In this document: positions 1 through 17,900 of the stretch, in pieces | Numbering within the stretch: the first letter of the stretch is position 1 | How the letters are laid out: each line of letters starts with the position of its first letter | Source: Lumbricus rubellus | Lineage: Eukaryota > Annelida > Clitellata > Crassiclitellata > Lumbricidae | Direction: 5' to 3' | Length of the DNA stretch: 64,000 nt | NCBI GenBank assembly: GCA_945859605.1 | Contig: OX243825.1 | Span: 3,756,543-3,820,542 of the forward strand | Program-made: the position numbers and the translations under genes | Notes under the pieces: generated by a model | What the model saw: the letters and a program-made list of their open reading frames with translations, nothing else | What the model was told of the DNA's origin: nothing | Database searches by the model: none

Positions 1-355
1 GAGCGTGCGAAACATTCTCTGGTCGATGCAGAATGAAAAGGATTTGCCACTGTCATGTCCATTGTATTTTGATTGAGCATATATTTTGTTCAATGAATGC
101 CGGTAGTTTCTGGCAGGGGAGACTCTATTTCGGGGGGGAAAACATTATATCAGAGGATTTCATATCGTGATATAGACCCTTGGTTGCGGGCAGCCCTGAC
201 TAGGTGCCTTGGTAGGCAACGGCATTGTAATGTAATGTTGGATTGCGTATGAGAGGCTCTGGAAAAGAAATCCTGTGTTGCGTAAATCTCAGAGGATCTC
301 TACAGCTGATCTCGAACACAAAGTCACGACCCTCATTAGATTATAATTAATTGTA
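1..355. other. intron sequence of SMU1, no exon seen
   Basis: No coding exon is recognisable here. The next upstream SMU1 exon must lie left of the window, because exon 671-821 begins in the middle of the protein. Positions about 112-140 hold a short GGGGAGACTCTATTTCGG-like piece that resembles the ends of the palindromic repeat at 49344-49735. Confidence 0.5.
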
Positions 356-643
356 ATGCGTTATGGTGTGAGTAATGAGTATGCGTTATGGTGTGACTAT
401 TGAGTATGCGTTATGGTGTGAGTAATGAGTATGTATTCTGGTGTGAGTAACGAGTATGCGTTATGGTGTGAGTAACGAGTATGCGTTATGGTGTGAGTAA
501 CGAGTATGCGTTATGGTGTGAGTAACGAGTATGCGTTACGGTGTGAGTAATGAGTATGCATTACGGTGTGAGTAATGAGTATGCATTACGGTGTGAGTAA
601 TGAGTATGCGTTATGGTGTGAGTAACGAGTATGCGTTATGGTG
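356..643. repeat. 25-bp minisatellite in SMU1 intron
   Basis: About eleven and a half tandem copies of a 25-bp unit containing ATGCGTTATGGTGTGAGTAA. Most unit-to-unit differences are single-base (T/C at 'TAATGAGT' versus 'TAACGAGT'). The array ends about 28 bases before the acceptor of the exon at 671, so it replaces much of the usual pyrimidine tract region. Each unit contains GTGAGTAA, which itself resembles a splice donor. Confidence 0.9.
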
Positions 644-670
644 ATAATATGTTGTTGGTTTGTGTTGTAG

Positions 671-5562
<4,892 letters not shown>

Positions 5563-8500
5563 ACATTTCAACAGTAGACTGCCTTCTGCTCTGCTTTGAC
5601 TGGACAGTTCTTTGTCAAGTATTGACTGGTGCGAATGGACTGGACTTAAATGTTCTGTTAGCACTGTTTAAAAGAATGCACTTCGATTTATGCCGAGGCC
5701 GGAGATATAATTCTCTTCTTACAGTTTCATTCCTGACGTTTTAAATATGGGGTTCTCATTTAATGTCTGTAGCGTGTGGAGTGGTGATGGTCTCTATGGA
5801 TTGATTGAATTTTTGATTGGTTGATTGATTGATTGATGGGAAAGGCAGTGTTGGTGCTGTTGATTGGCTTAGAGATTGACAGATTAGCCAGTTGCAGACA
5901 TTATATATTATAGGCAGAAATTTGACACCAGATTTAATTGGTGGCTCAAAAAGTGTTATTAACCCAGACGAGACTAAGATTTTTATGAAAGAAGAATATA
6001 AAATACATACATAGTCTGTTTGATCACCTTTTTGAAAGCTGAACCTGTTGCTGGTCCAAATTTTGAAACATTACTTGTTCCTTGGGCCTAGTTTTTATTG
6101 TATCGTATCTGACAACTTACCTGTGAACTGCTGGAGTCGGCAGCACCTCTTGAGTAGTTCTGTGAAGAGGTGTTGTATATAACCTAGAATGAATTTTCAA
6201 CAGAAACTCTCAATAATATCCTATGCCTACATGTACAGGCGCCCTTGAACGCATACTGTCAAAATTGCCTTAGACTTGTCAGGATTAAATGCCGAATCAT
6301 GCACAAAATAATAGGCCTAGATGAGAGGCACTCCTTTGGTATTAGTTTGCCAGTGTCCGACAAAGCAACGGGGTTGAGCAGGCCTATTAGGCTATTACCC
6401 GTTTAATTGGAATCAAGTGATTAGCAGCAATTGATAGACTAAATAATAAAGGGCCGAGGACAAAATCATTATACTTGTAGCACTTGAGCTGTGCTAACAG
6501 CCGGCTTAGATTGAAGGGTTATTCAGGTAAGAAGCAGCTAACCGGTTCAAAACAGTCAAAGATAGGCTACGCCAAGGCTTGGTTAGTCTTTACACAGAAT
6601 AAAGAAAGCGTAGCAAACCTACGCTACGCTACGCTTTCTTTATTCTGTGGTCTTTATGAAGTTTTTACAAAGACCCAGATAGGCCTACTTCTGACATCAT
6701 ACTTCATACAGTTCTAAGGTTTATGTGACAATATTATTATTAGTTTTGCGCAAAAGGAAGTCCTGGGCATGACGTTAAACTGCATCCATCCTCTGCCACA
6801 GGGAACCAACAAAGTCCCTGTGCCGGTCCTAAGCCCGGACAAAATGAGGAAGGTTTGCCAGATGGGTGGCGATACTCTGGCAGTAAAAAACCAAGACGAT
6901 TGTAATCCGCCAAAACCACGACACAAGTGACATGGCTACCCAGATGCTTCAAGGTGTCATGATGTGAAGCAGACATGCACAGGTCGGTCAGGACAGACTG
7001 GTGGAGAGAGTCGGGGGAGAGAGCATGGGACACAACGGGCATTGACCCACGTTGTCCTTCATGCCTCTTTTTCACGATTCTCTTCAATCGGACAATGTGG
7101 TCTAGATGCTCCAAGATGTTAATGGTATGGAGCAGACCTGCTGACCGGACAAGTTAAGGCTGGGCAGCATGACGCGAGACAGACTCAGACAGAGAGTGGC
7201 ATCGGACTCTAACGGGCATTGAGCCCTATGATATTGATGATGATGATGAAAAGGAAGTTTGAGAGATAGTCTATTATCATATTTTATGTACAAGTTACAA
7301 CTCATGAACAGTACAAATTTCTATTATTAGGCCCTATAATTGGCCTGTTGAATTATTATTGTGAAATTGTAATCAATTTAGGTATAATTTTCAACAGAAA
7401 CGTCCGACAATAGCCTATTCCTACAGGCTTATGTAGGTCTCAACACATGCGTAATCGACAAACAGCAGAGGGCTTTGTGGTATTCATTACGAAGATCAAT
7501 TCTGCATTAGACTCCAACACTTTTTAATTAGCTCGTCCAATTTTTGACAAGCTTAGTAACTTTTAATTATGTATCTTGACCTAAATTTACTGTACCTGTC
7601 AATGCTGGCATCAATATGGTGTACTAAAATCAATATGAAATCACCTTCAGTGCACTCTATTTATTTTTAAGTCTGTTGAACAGTACGCGGAGGCGAAGTG
7701 GGCGACGCCATTTTGGATTGCTTAATTTGCTTTGTTGGGTGCTGCGACGGAGGTTAGTTTTTAACGAATAATCAGCAAATCCTTCGATATTCCCATATTT
7801 GCAAGGTTTAAAATAGGTTACGTACCAGGCAAATATCTGACTTTTTTTACATACGAACTGTGGATATTGAGTGTAAAAAATGTCGGCTTCTCTGCGTGCC
7901 TGAACCAAGTGCCTGATTCTAAGAATTTACAAGTTCAATAAATTTGATCGTCCGAATGGGAGACCCAGTTGAACGACTAATAATTCGTCGTAAAAACGCA
8001 CATGGTTTGTTAATTATTTGTTTGAGAGCTCGTGTAAAGCAATTTATGGCACAGTGCAGGTGCAGCGCACAGCGTCTTTGAGTTTGGAAACTTTTGTAGC
8101 GCCTCTATAACTGTTGTAGCGCCATAGTACAACGGGTGCGGTGCTGACTCCTTGCAACAGAGATTAGGAATATTGGCGGTTCAGGCGTGGAAAACCGCGC
8201 ACCGTTATTTGAATTGTTCAAAACTTAACCCGGTAGTAATAGCAGCCAGTGCTGCGTTCCTAAATGCAGAGCTGCAAGCCATCCCTCTGTCTGGACTGCA
8301 CGAATTGCCTGTGAGTTACGGGAGAATATGCTGCACAGAGCCAAGCAGTGGGAATGGAAGTTTCAAATTTAAGTCGGATCCTAAAATGTATTTCATCAAG
8401 ATTGCCGAGTTGTGCTCATGACTGAAGGACACTGAACAGTCCATTTCTAATCCACAAAACTTAAAATTTCTTGAACCATATATCCATTTTAGTAGTCAGC

Positions 8501-8960
8501 ATGTAGTAGAAGACAGAGCTCTTGCCAAGGATGTATTTACATTAGCATCGTGTCCTAACACTGACCCGATTAGCCACACTTCTGTGTGTTGACTTGTAAG
8601 TTTCCTTGGATTTATACTTGTTTGGATTTTTTCTAATGTATTGGTAATTACGACTACAATCAAAGTAGCATGATGAAAATGAAATTAAAATTCCAACTTC
8701 TCAAGAATTTATACCTATATCATCAAATCCTTTGCATGAAAGCATTCTCATTTTCACCAAAATCCTCCTCAGGCTCCATTCTCTGGAAACGAGACTTGGA
8801 ACTCCCCTTGACAATCTTGTGACATACTCCTTGATGTGATGTGGTGCTCGTGAATAAGCTGGTGCTCTGTGTTTTGCTTTAAATGACCATCACTTTAGAA
8901 AGTTGCAGATTTAATACAATTAATTTAGATGGCTGTAATGGTAAACTTATGTGTTTTTTC
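5563..8960. other. SMU1 3' flank and SMU1-PTBP intergenic region
   Basis: No protein gene is supported here. The region holds the SMU1 3' UTR (first AATAAA at 6445-6450), a degenerate SINE/LINE tail near 6135-6195, a perfect 22-bp-arm hairpin at 6593-6649, and two related copies of a GGGCATTGA-containing repeat (about 6925-7050 and 7090-7230), the second ending in a GAT run. The upstream noncoding exon(s) and promoter of the PTBP gene probably lie between about 7650 and 8970. Confidence 0.6.
7695..7730 (+). promoter_or_regulatory. YY1-like CGCCATTTTGG element, candidate PTBP promoter
   Basis: GACGCCATTTTGGATTG is the reverse complement of the YY1 site (AAAATGGCGNC), which in animals often sits at or just after transcription starts of housekeeping genes. 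It lies 1.3 kb before the PTBP start codon in a locally GC-richer patch. That this is the PTBP start region is inference. Confidence 0.35.
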
Positions 8961-8967
8961 TGTTAGG

Positions 8968-11900
8968 AGTTTTTGCTGAGGTGAACAGTTAAACCTAAGA
9001 CTATGATGAAGGTAATGACGTTTTTAATAATTTTCTTTATTTTGATAATTAATACGGTGCCTTTTCAGGATATCCAATCAGTCACTGTCTGTGCTGGCCT
9101 ATAATATGAATGTTAAATGTAATTACAATGAATAATTACACCAGTTAGCAAAATAATGAACACTTTCTTGGTATTATAATTATTATCATTAATTTATAAC
9201 GTGATGCAGACTTGGCATTTATTCATTCTGTGTACTTATATAGCATCTTTTCAAGAAATCTACTTAGCTGCGCTCCCAACACAGCCATGACAAAAGAAAA
9301 AAGACTTGATAGATTTATGAAAGAAAGCTTGATTGGTTGTATGTAATAAACCCACTTTTAAGGGAGCTCATTTCACGTAAAAGGTATTGGCAGTTAAAGC
9401 GAGCTCGCAGAACTAGGAGTTGTCCCTTCATAGCAGAGCGAAGAACCTGACATGCTTCAACATCAGAGCCTGGACGACAGATTGATTATATGATGCTATT
9501 GTTAATTAGATTTTTAATTTTACATTGATTTTGCACAAGTCTGCTTACCAGATAATAGCAATTGTCTTAGAATTAATTGAATATTCTCAATGATTAATTA
9601 AGCTTCATTGCTTCTTTCCAGCGATCTTCTGATGACCAGTTTATGAATATGGCTTCAAATGGTTCTATGCTAATGGATGTCAGTGCTGACGCAAAAAAGG
9701 TATGTACCCTAGTCTCACCTAATTGATATGAGGTAAGGTGTGTTGAGTTATATAAATATCAGTTATATCAAGTAACTGGCGGAAGTATTTTTTGACTCGA
9801 CTGCGTATTGGGCAACAGAATTCCCAACTATTATTGTGTTTTTTCCTTAAAATTGTGTATTTTTGACCCGAGGTATACAGGATCCCTCAGGGACTTCTCT
9901 ATCCCCTAATTGTAGTTATTAGATTGTAATTGTATTATTTTTATGACAAAATTTAGTAATGCCTAGCATTGTTTTTAATAGTATTATAATTTTTTGCCCT
10001 AGCGTACTTCATTCCTCAGGGTATTAGAAATGATAAAAGTGGTGCATATGGAATTGATGCCCTTCATCCACGATATTGTTGTTGCTTTTATTGCTATTGT
10101 TATTTTGGACATAACATTAACGAGTGCACTGGCCATACACTGTCAGTGAGAAGATGGGATGGCAAGGGAGAGGACTGGCCACCCACCCTCATATGCTGAG
10201 GTCGAGAAAATGAAGTTGTTAACACGTCACACATATGGCTGTCTCAGGGACACTATCGTAAGGGACTGCTCTTCTGCGATAAAAATTTATATACACAGTT
10301 AGTTACATGGTGTGTTGGTTAGGCGAAGATGGATGGATCAGCGAATCGACCGAGTCGTGTTCTTCACATTCGTGGCGTTCCTAGCGACGCCACCGAAGGA
10401 GAAGTCGTTCAACTGGGTCTCCCATTCGGACGAATGACGAACATGGTTTTGGCGAGGAAAAAGAATCAGGTCGGTTTTTAGAAAGTCTTACTCATTCTTT
10501 TTTGCTGTCACAGTTATGAAGTCTACCCTTTCTGTTTTAGCCCTCGTGATGCATAGATGTAATTTTAAATGAATTTGATGTAACAGTGAGATATGCACCA
10601 TATGTAAATAAATGAATTATGGTTAGTCCGTTTAGTATTTAAGCATGCAACCTGTTAGCCTACAGTGTACCTAGACGTGATTTGAAACATTGTCATTTAA
10701 CGAAGATACTACACACACAGGATTGGAGAGGTGTAAAAAAGTACTCGTTTGTACAGGTCACGGACAGACCAGTTTTTCCAGCTTTCTACATACTTGAGTG
10801 GATTTAGTGAGACGTCTTTTGATGGAATTCAATGTCTGAATAGATTCAAGCAGAAAAAAACAAGGTAGTAAGACATGAGTAACAGAATGACTGCAGTACT
10901 CTGAAAGCACAGAAGTTCTGAGCATTGGTTAAATACCACAGTTTGTGTACATGTGTGTATGTGATTGTGCTGCTAGGCTCTTCTTGAGATGGCTGACATT
11001 CAGACTGCTCAGGCGATGATCAACTACTACAGCGAACGTCCGCCACAGATTCGCGGTCGCACCGTCTACATGCAGTTCTCGAATCACGAACAGCTCAAGA
11101 CAGAGAGCAGCTCAACACTGGTGAGTGTGACATTAAATCTGGAACACATAAGAGCTTCATGCACGAATTTATGAACTAATGGGGAGTGCAACCAAGTATC
11201 TCTGTGATCTCATCAGCCTGCCGACTTCAGCATCCTTTCTCGTCCCAATGCGCATCTTTCTGCTCTCTCAAAACTTTTTTCTCTGGGTTTTCACACTGGG
11301 AGCGCAATCTGATTGCATGGACAGCAGAAAGTTACTTTTCGGTTGTCTGCAATTAACTTCAACAGAAGCATTTAAAACTGTTTTCTAAAAACATTAAACT
11401 TTTGTCTAAAGTTCTGAATTGATTGATGATGTTGTTGGCTAACAATGCTGTGTTATGACAAAGATAATTAGTGCTGCCCTCCTCCTTTCTCCAGGCTGGG
11501 TACTGGCACTACCATGTTTGCTATAGTGTTGAGATCTATCGTTGTTGTTGTACATGTTTTGTAGAACGCAGGTGCGCAGGCGGCGCTACAGGTGGCTGAT
11601 CAGATGATTGGCAACATGGAGGAGGCACACACTGTGTTGCGTGTTATCATAGACAACATGTTGTATCCTATCACCATCGACATTCTTAAGATGGTAAGGA
11701 TTTCTTGAAGCTTGCAGTTCATGGTTTTCATTGTTGCTGTTTTGTAACGTAGTTAAGGTGTAATTTTTGATACTGTTCAACTTTTGGTTTGGTGTGATTT
11801 TAGCTGCAGTGTAATTTTGTGATGGTATAATTTTTGCTATGGTGTTATTTTGCTGTATAGTGTAATCTTTCTGTGTGATATGGGTATGGTGTAATTTTTG

Positions 11901-14900
11901 CTATGATTTTATGAATTTGACGAAGAGTATATTTGGCAAGGATTGAATGTGTTTTTGGTGAGTGTGAGAGCACGTATGATGACTTTGATTGAATTCATGA
12001 ATTCATTTTCATTTTAGATTTTCTCTAAGTACGGACAAGTCTTAAGAATTGTAACTTACAACAAAAACAGTAAGTTCTACTATTATATGGTGTTTGTATT
12101 TGAATAGTATTGGAGATACTCTGATGCACACCTCCCATAGATCTAATTTGGAGATAGAAAAAGAGATGTTTGTAGTTTTGTGCAGATATGGACTTGTGCA
12201 GGATATGGTTAAATCACTCGGGAGAGTACAGTTTCAAGCCTCCTTTCCAGACTGTAGCTGTGTTGGGACCGAGAGAGCAAGTACTTTGCTCAAAATCGCT
12301 CAGCACCATCTATACTTGGCAATATATATAGTTTGCTATAGTCAGCTCGTATCTCCATCACGCAAAGCCGTACTTTTTCTGTGGTTGGCCCGGCAATGGC
12401 CTCCCTCTTGAGCTGTGCCTGTTCCAGTGTTCCCCTAGGTCACTCTCTGACACGTTCTGTGAGTACTTGAAAACATTTTGGTCGTGCTGGAGTTGGGAGC
12501 ACTTCTGAGTAGTATGGTTGTATAGAGGTGCTATATAAAGGCTTGAATTAAATGAAAATGAAAAATTGTGGCACTTAAGAATTAGAAGAACTTTGTTTCT
12601 GAAAGTGTTTGTGTATTGTTTCACCTGAGCTTGTTTTGAGGAAATCTTTTAAAATATAATTTTTGTTCTTGTAATTTTTAGATCAGTTTCAGGCTTTGAT
12701 CCAATATTCAGACGCGATATCTGCGCAAGCTGGACGTGGGGTGAGTTGTAGATTATTTTCGTTTAGGAAATATGATTCTTCTAAGGTGTGATGAGTGACT
12801 CTAATTATAACTAGTTAATGTAATTAGTAATTTATACATGAGAACAATATTCTAACGCTGAACGTAGGAGTCATTCAATGCTGCTTCTGTTAGGAGTTGT
12901 TTAATGTTAAAGCAACTCTTAGCAGTTGTTTTAATGTTATTTCTAGTAGGAGTTGTTTATTGGATGTTTCTAATATTAGCAGTTTTTAGGCTTGATTCTA
13001 GTGGCAGTTGTTTAATGATGTTTCTAATAGCAGTTGTTTAAGCTTGATTTGAGTAGCAGTTGTTTAATGTTGTTTAAGCAACTATTAGTAAGAGCTGTGT
13101 CTTGATTCTAGTAGCAGTTGTCTAATGTTGTCTAATGTTGTCTATTGTTGTCTAATGTTGTCTAATGTTGTCTAGGGTCTGAATGGTCAGAACATATACA
13201 ACGGTTGTTGTACGTTGCGAATCGATTTCTCGAAGATGACAACGCTGACCGTCAAGTACAACAACGATCGGATGTGGGATTTCACGAATCCAAGTCTGCC
13301 AAGCGGAAACGAGGGACAATCGCAAGGACCGGAGGGAATGGGGGATGGAATTCTCGGGTCATTTAATGGCGGTGAGATGTTGTCTTCCTATTGCAATCAT
13401 AGATTTCTATGGTTGGTGCCACTGTGCATGGATGCCCACACATAGGTGCAATGGGGCACTGCCTCTTTCCTTTGAAAATTGACACCTATTTTTAACTGTA
13501 CTCGGTACACTGGTTTATAATATGTGTTCTCGCATTTTGGCACCAATGATGGTCAAAGAGGAACTAATATGTTTACTTTTGTTTGTATTCGTAAACTTCT
13601 ATCTTGCCGCTATAAATGGGTGCCCACGCACATAGGTGCAGGGTTGGGGTGCTGCCTCTCCCCATGGAAAATTTGCACTCATTTTTTAAGTACTGCATTG
13701 TGATTTTTAATTAATGTTTTCACACTACAGTTCTGATTTATAGTCTAGGTGAAACTGAGATGTTTGCATTTGGAAGCCAGTACGAAAACACCCTTGTTCT
13801 TAATTTTCTGCTTTGCATTTTTCAAGCTCTTGCTAAAGCAATTTGACTGTGACCATTTTGTTTGCTCGTCCTGCATAAATATCTGACTGCCAGTATGGTA
13901 ATGAGCATCATTGAGAGGTGCTCTTTACATGTGCTGCTGTTGGGATATGGTGTGGCGATAGGTGCGTGATTTCCAAAGTGTAAACATTTAAATTAAAAAA
14001 TTTCTCTGTTCTCTCGATTTTATTTTCAAAAAGTTTGGATAATGAATCTTTAGAATGTGTGAAATAAGAGAATGTTGTTTCGTTGTTTGTAGGAAACCCG
14101 GGAGGTTTTGGTTTTGGCGGAATGAACAGCTTTGGCGGCGGTCCCAGCATAAGCATGCAGGGAATGCAGAAGATGGGAGGAGGAGGAGGAGGTGGTATGC
14201 CCGGGCTGGGCGGCATGGGTGGGGCCATGCCCGGCATGGGGGGCATGAGCAGCATGGGCGGCATGAGCAACATGGGCGTCGGTTCGGGTGGAGGGAACAT
14301 GCCCGGGATGGGGTCGATGGGTGGAATGGGGGGCCTCAGCAACATGGGGGCGATGGGCGGAATTCCCGGGCTTGGGGGTATGCCGGGTATGGGTGGAATG
14401 CCTGGAATGGGTGGCGGAATGCACGGCATGATGGGAATGGGAGGCATGGGTGGGATGATGGGAGGAGGAGGAGGAGGTCCGCCACAGCCGATCAACAACG
14501 TTCTCATCGTGTCGAATCTGTGTGAAGAGGTGCGTTCTTTTTGACCATTCTGATTTTGTTTTGTTAAGCTGATGCAGAGAACTATTGAGTTGTAGTAAAT
14601 CTGTTCATCATTTAGTCATTTCAAGAATTTATGTGGTGTATGTTTGAAAGGCCTACGCTGCTCTTACAAGAGTTGCATTCAATATAGTTAATTAATAAAG
14701 TTGCATGAATTTAGTGAAATGAGCAATAGTGTTTTTAATACTATGCTGATCATTTCATAGTGGGTCAGATGTAAATGTGGAGCTTCTAATAATGATGTGG
14801 TGACAGTATATATATTTTGCTAGATCTACTAATGAATAATATTGGCAACGATAATTGTATTATTAATGATGGTTCATTTTTATTTTGTGAGAAGACTTGT

Positions 14901-17900
14901 TTTTCCATTGTGGCCATTGATTCAAAATGTGTGGTCATCAAGTTGTTAGTTTGTCATGTACACGGTGAGTTTACTATTATGAAATGCAAACGGGTGGATT
15001 ATCTTTGAGGAAGGGCACAAGATGGAGTTATTTAATAATAAAAACTAGGAGACTACATACGTTGTTAATTTTTATATGTACTTGGTGGGTGGAGGGGACA
15101 GTCCTACGAATTTCTTTGGGGAGTAATTCTTGCAAGTTTCTTTCAGAGAATAATTCTTATGAGTTTCTTTTAGAGAATAATTCTTACAAGTTTCTTTTAT
15201 AAAGTAATTCTTGCGAGTTTCTTTTTAGAGAATAATTCTTATGAGTTTCTTTTAGAGAGTAATTCTTTACAAGTTTCTTTTAGAGAGTAATTCTTACGAA
15301 TATAATTCTTACAAACTATTTCTTTTATAGAGTAATTCTTACGAATAATCTTCACTTGATTGCGATTCTTATTTTGATCTTTGTCTTGCAGCTATTCTTC
15401 TGTTTCAGAACTTTGCGGAACAAAACAAGCAAAAAATTACTCGTCTTGGAAGTCTCTAGAACGCGTTGTTGATCTAATAATGTTTTGTCTGTTTTTCGTT
15501 CTCTTCTATCATCCATCGTCTGATGTCTACTGTTGCTGCTGCTCCTCTTCATTCTGTGGATTCTGCACCACTTGGTGTGGTGGTATCTATTCTACTACGC
15601 TCTGAATCTGACCCTCTGATCTTTGATCTGTAGAAGGTCAACCCAGATGTAATTTTTACCCTGTTTGGTACGTCACATAAAATTATATTCTCTCGTTTTT
15701 ATTTCTTTCTTTTCGTTAGTCTGCTAAGTCTTGTTAGTTAGTTCGTCTTGCCGCTGCTTTTGCTTGATCTCAGGTAACTTCTGCTGAGTGTGGAGCAAAG
15801 GGGTGAGTTGAGAATTGGGATTGGGGTGCATTCTTGGGATTTTTATCCTCTGTTTCTTCCTGGATTGATTTTAAAGTGGGTTAGAACTGTAGTTTGTCAA
15901 TATCACAGGGTTGTGGATGAACACTTGTACATGTGTGTAATGTACGTCTTCCATAATTAAATTCATGTCTATCTATCTTTAGAAGGAATTCATGTAGTGT
16001 CCCTTCAAGATAACTATACAGCGACTCCGGCACGGCCAAAAGGGGTAGCTTATGAATTGAGTAGACAATTCCCATGAAAGGGAACGCAGGCCACAGGGGG
16101 ACAATGTTCAAAGCAATCAAGAAAGCAATATTTTTATTTGTCTGATGGCTGTGTGTGCATGTGGTTAATTTATTATTTAATTTGTGTAAGTATTTTTGTC
16201 TCCATGCCATTTATATCGACTTCTATAGTGCCATCTGGTTGGTGTGCTGCTTTTTTGGGATCAGTTATACTTGCGTGGTGCTGAATGTTCAAAACCCATG
16301 CTATGTGCATGAAAGTGCATTGAGTTGAGTAATTTCCTATAGGACTTGTGTTGAAGTGGCTTACAGGGATTTTCAATTGCTGGAGTGGTTTCTACAAGGG
16401 TGTTCAGTCATTGTCCTGAACGTTGGACAATGTTTAAACCTCGCATAAATTATGTTTGTAAATTGATGTATGATGGGTTTGAGACAATTCTGAATTCATT
16501 CAGCATTATGAAAATTACTTTTATTGAAATTTACTAAAAGTAAGAAATCCAGTTAGTCCACTTGTCACCATCAATGAATCTTTGAGGATTGATAAGAAGC
16601 GAGATTGCTTTCCAAGTCACATGATGATTCATAGAATCTGTGGCATTTCTATTTCATGTAGTCATCAGATTAGAATGGCATCTGCAGATATACAGAGTGG
16701 ACAGCATTGACTTTAGCTTATGATAGTAGAAATTTTGGAGTTTGTGTGGACAGCTGTGACTATGTCTTAACACTGATTATGACGGTGTGTTGAAAGCAGC
16801 TGAGACCCAATGCAGTTTATTGTTATGTTGTTAATGCTCTTGATATCTGATATATATTGCAGGGGTATATGGTACAGTGCAGCGCGTGAAAATCCTCTAC
16901 AACAAGAAGGACACAGCTCTTGTTCAGTACGCTGACCCATTACAGGCACACAACGGTATGGAAAAAGATTCTTTTGTTGTCTTTGGATCCTTAGAAATAT
17001 ACTGTAAATGTGGGACTTAATAATAATAATTAAAAACTAGGGGTCCTTATGTTTAATTGCTCATTCATTCATCCATTCATTCATTTATTCCGTAGTTCCG
17101 TAGCACGGTACAGTTTGAGTTGTCCATCTGTCTGGAATAGTCTCCCATTGGAGGTATGCCTGTTACCTATAGGGCTGACTTGTCAGTGTTTAACAGGTGC
17201 CTTAATATGCGGTTGGACCGGGAGCTCCTCTGAGTGGGCTTCTTGAAGGAGTGCTATAATAAATTCTTGAAATGAATGAATGCATGAATACTCTTTACTT
17301 CCTCTTTCAATAAATTTCTTGCATTGCTTTGCAACTTGCATTTGTCTGTCCATTTTATTCCATCAATGTGTTTATTTTCCAGCCATGCAATGTCTCGATA
17401 AGCTGAGCTGGTGGGGAAAGACGATCAAGGTGTCGCTGTCGAAACACACGCACATCCAGCTGCCGAAGGAAGGACAGTCGGTCAGTATCATCAACTAACG
17501 ACTATCTTTCTTTCATGAACATGTGCTATCCTTTTATTGGCTTCTTGATCATGATTCGTATTTAGTTCTTTATTATTAGTATTTTAATACATCAAATAAA
17601 TAATAAATTTCTATGGTCTGTGCAACAGTATAGGGTCGCTGCTCTACTCTGGTGCTGCCTACTAGGCCTCGTTCATGCCTACCTCTGCAAGTTCTGCAGC
17701 TCTACTCTTATTGCTCACCACTTCTGCTCCATTCATTCTTTGTCCCCCGAGTCAGGACCGCCATGGTGCAATCCAGATCATTTGCCTGCATTGGTCCCTC
17801 CCTATGGAATGGACTTTCCCCATCAGTTCGCTCTGCCATCCTATCTGGTAGTGTATCCTCATCTTTCCCTCGTCTAAAAACTTGCCTTTTTCTCGGGGTT

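Noticed and set aside
8152..8421. 89-codon plus-strand frame upstream of PTBP
   Set aside because: No recognisable domain and no splice link into the PTBP frame; probably chance or 5' noncoding sequence.
14050..14525. Alternative frames over the Gly/Met exon (His/Ala-, Pro/Ile- or Arg/Trp-rich)
   Set aside because: Shadows of the PTBP exon, whose frame is fixed by RRM3 continuity and splice phases.
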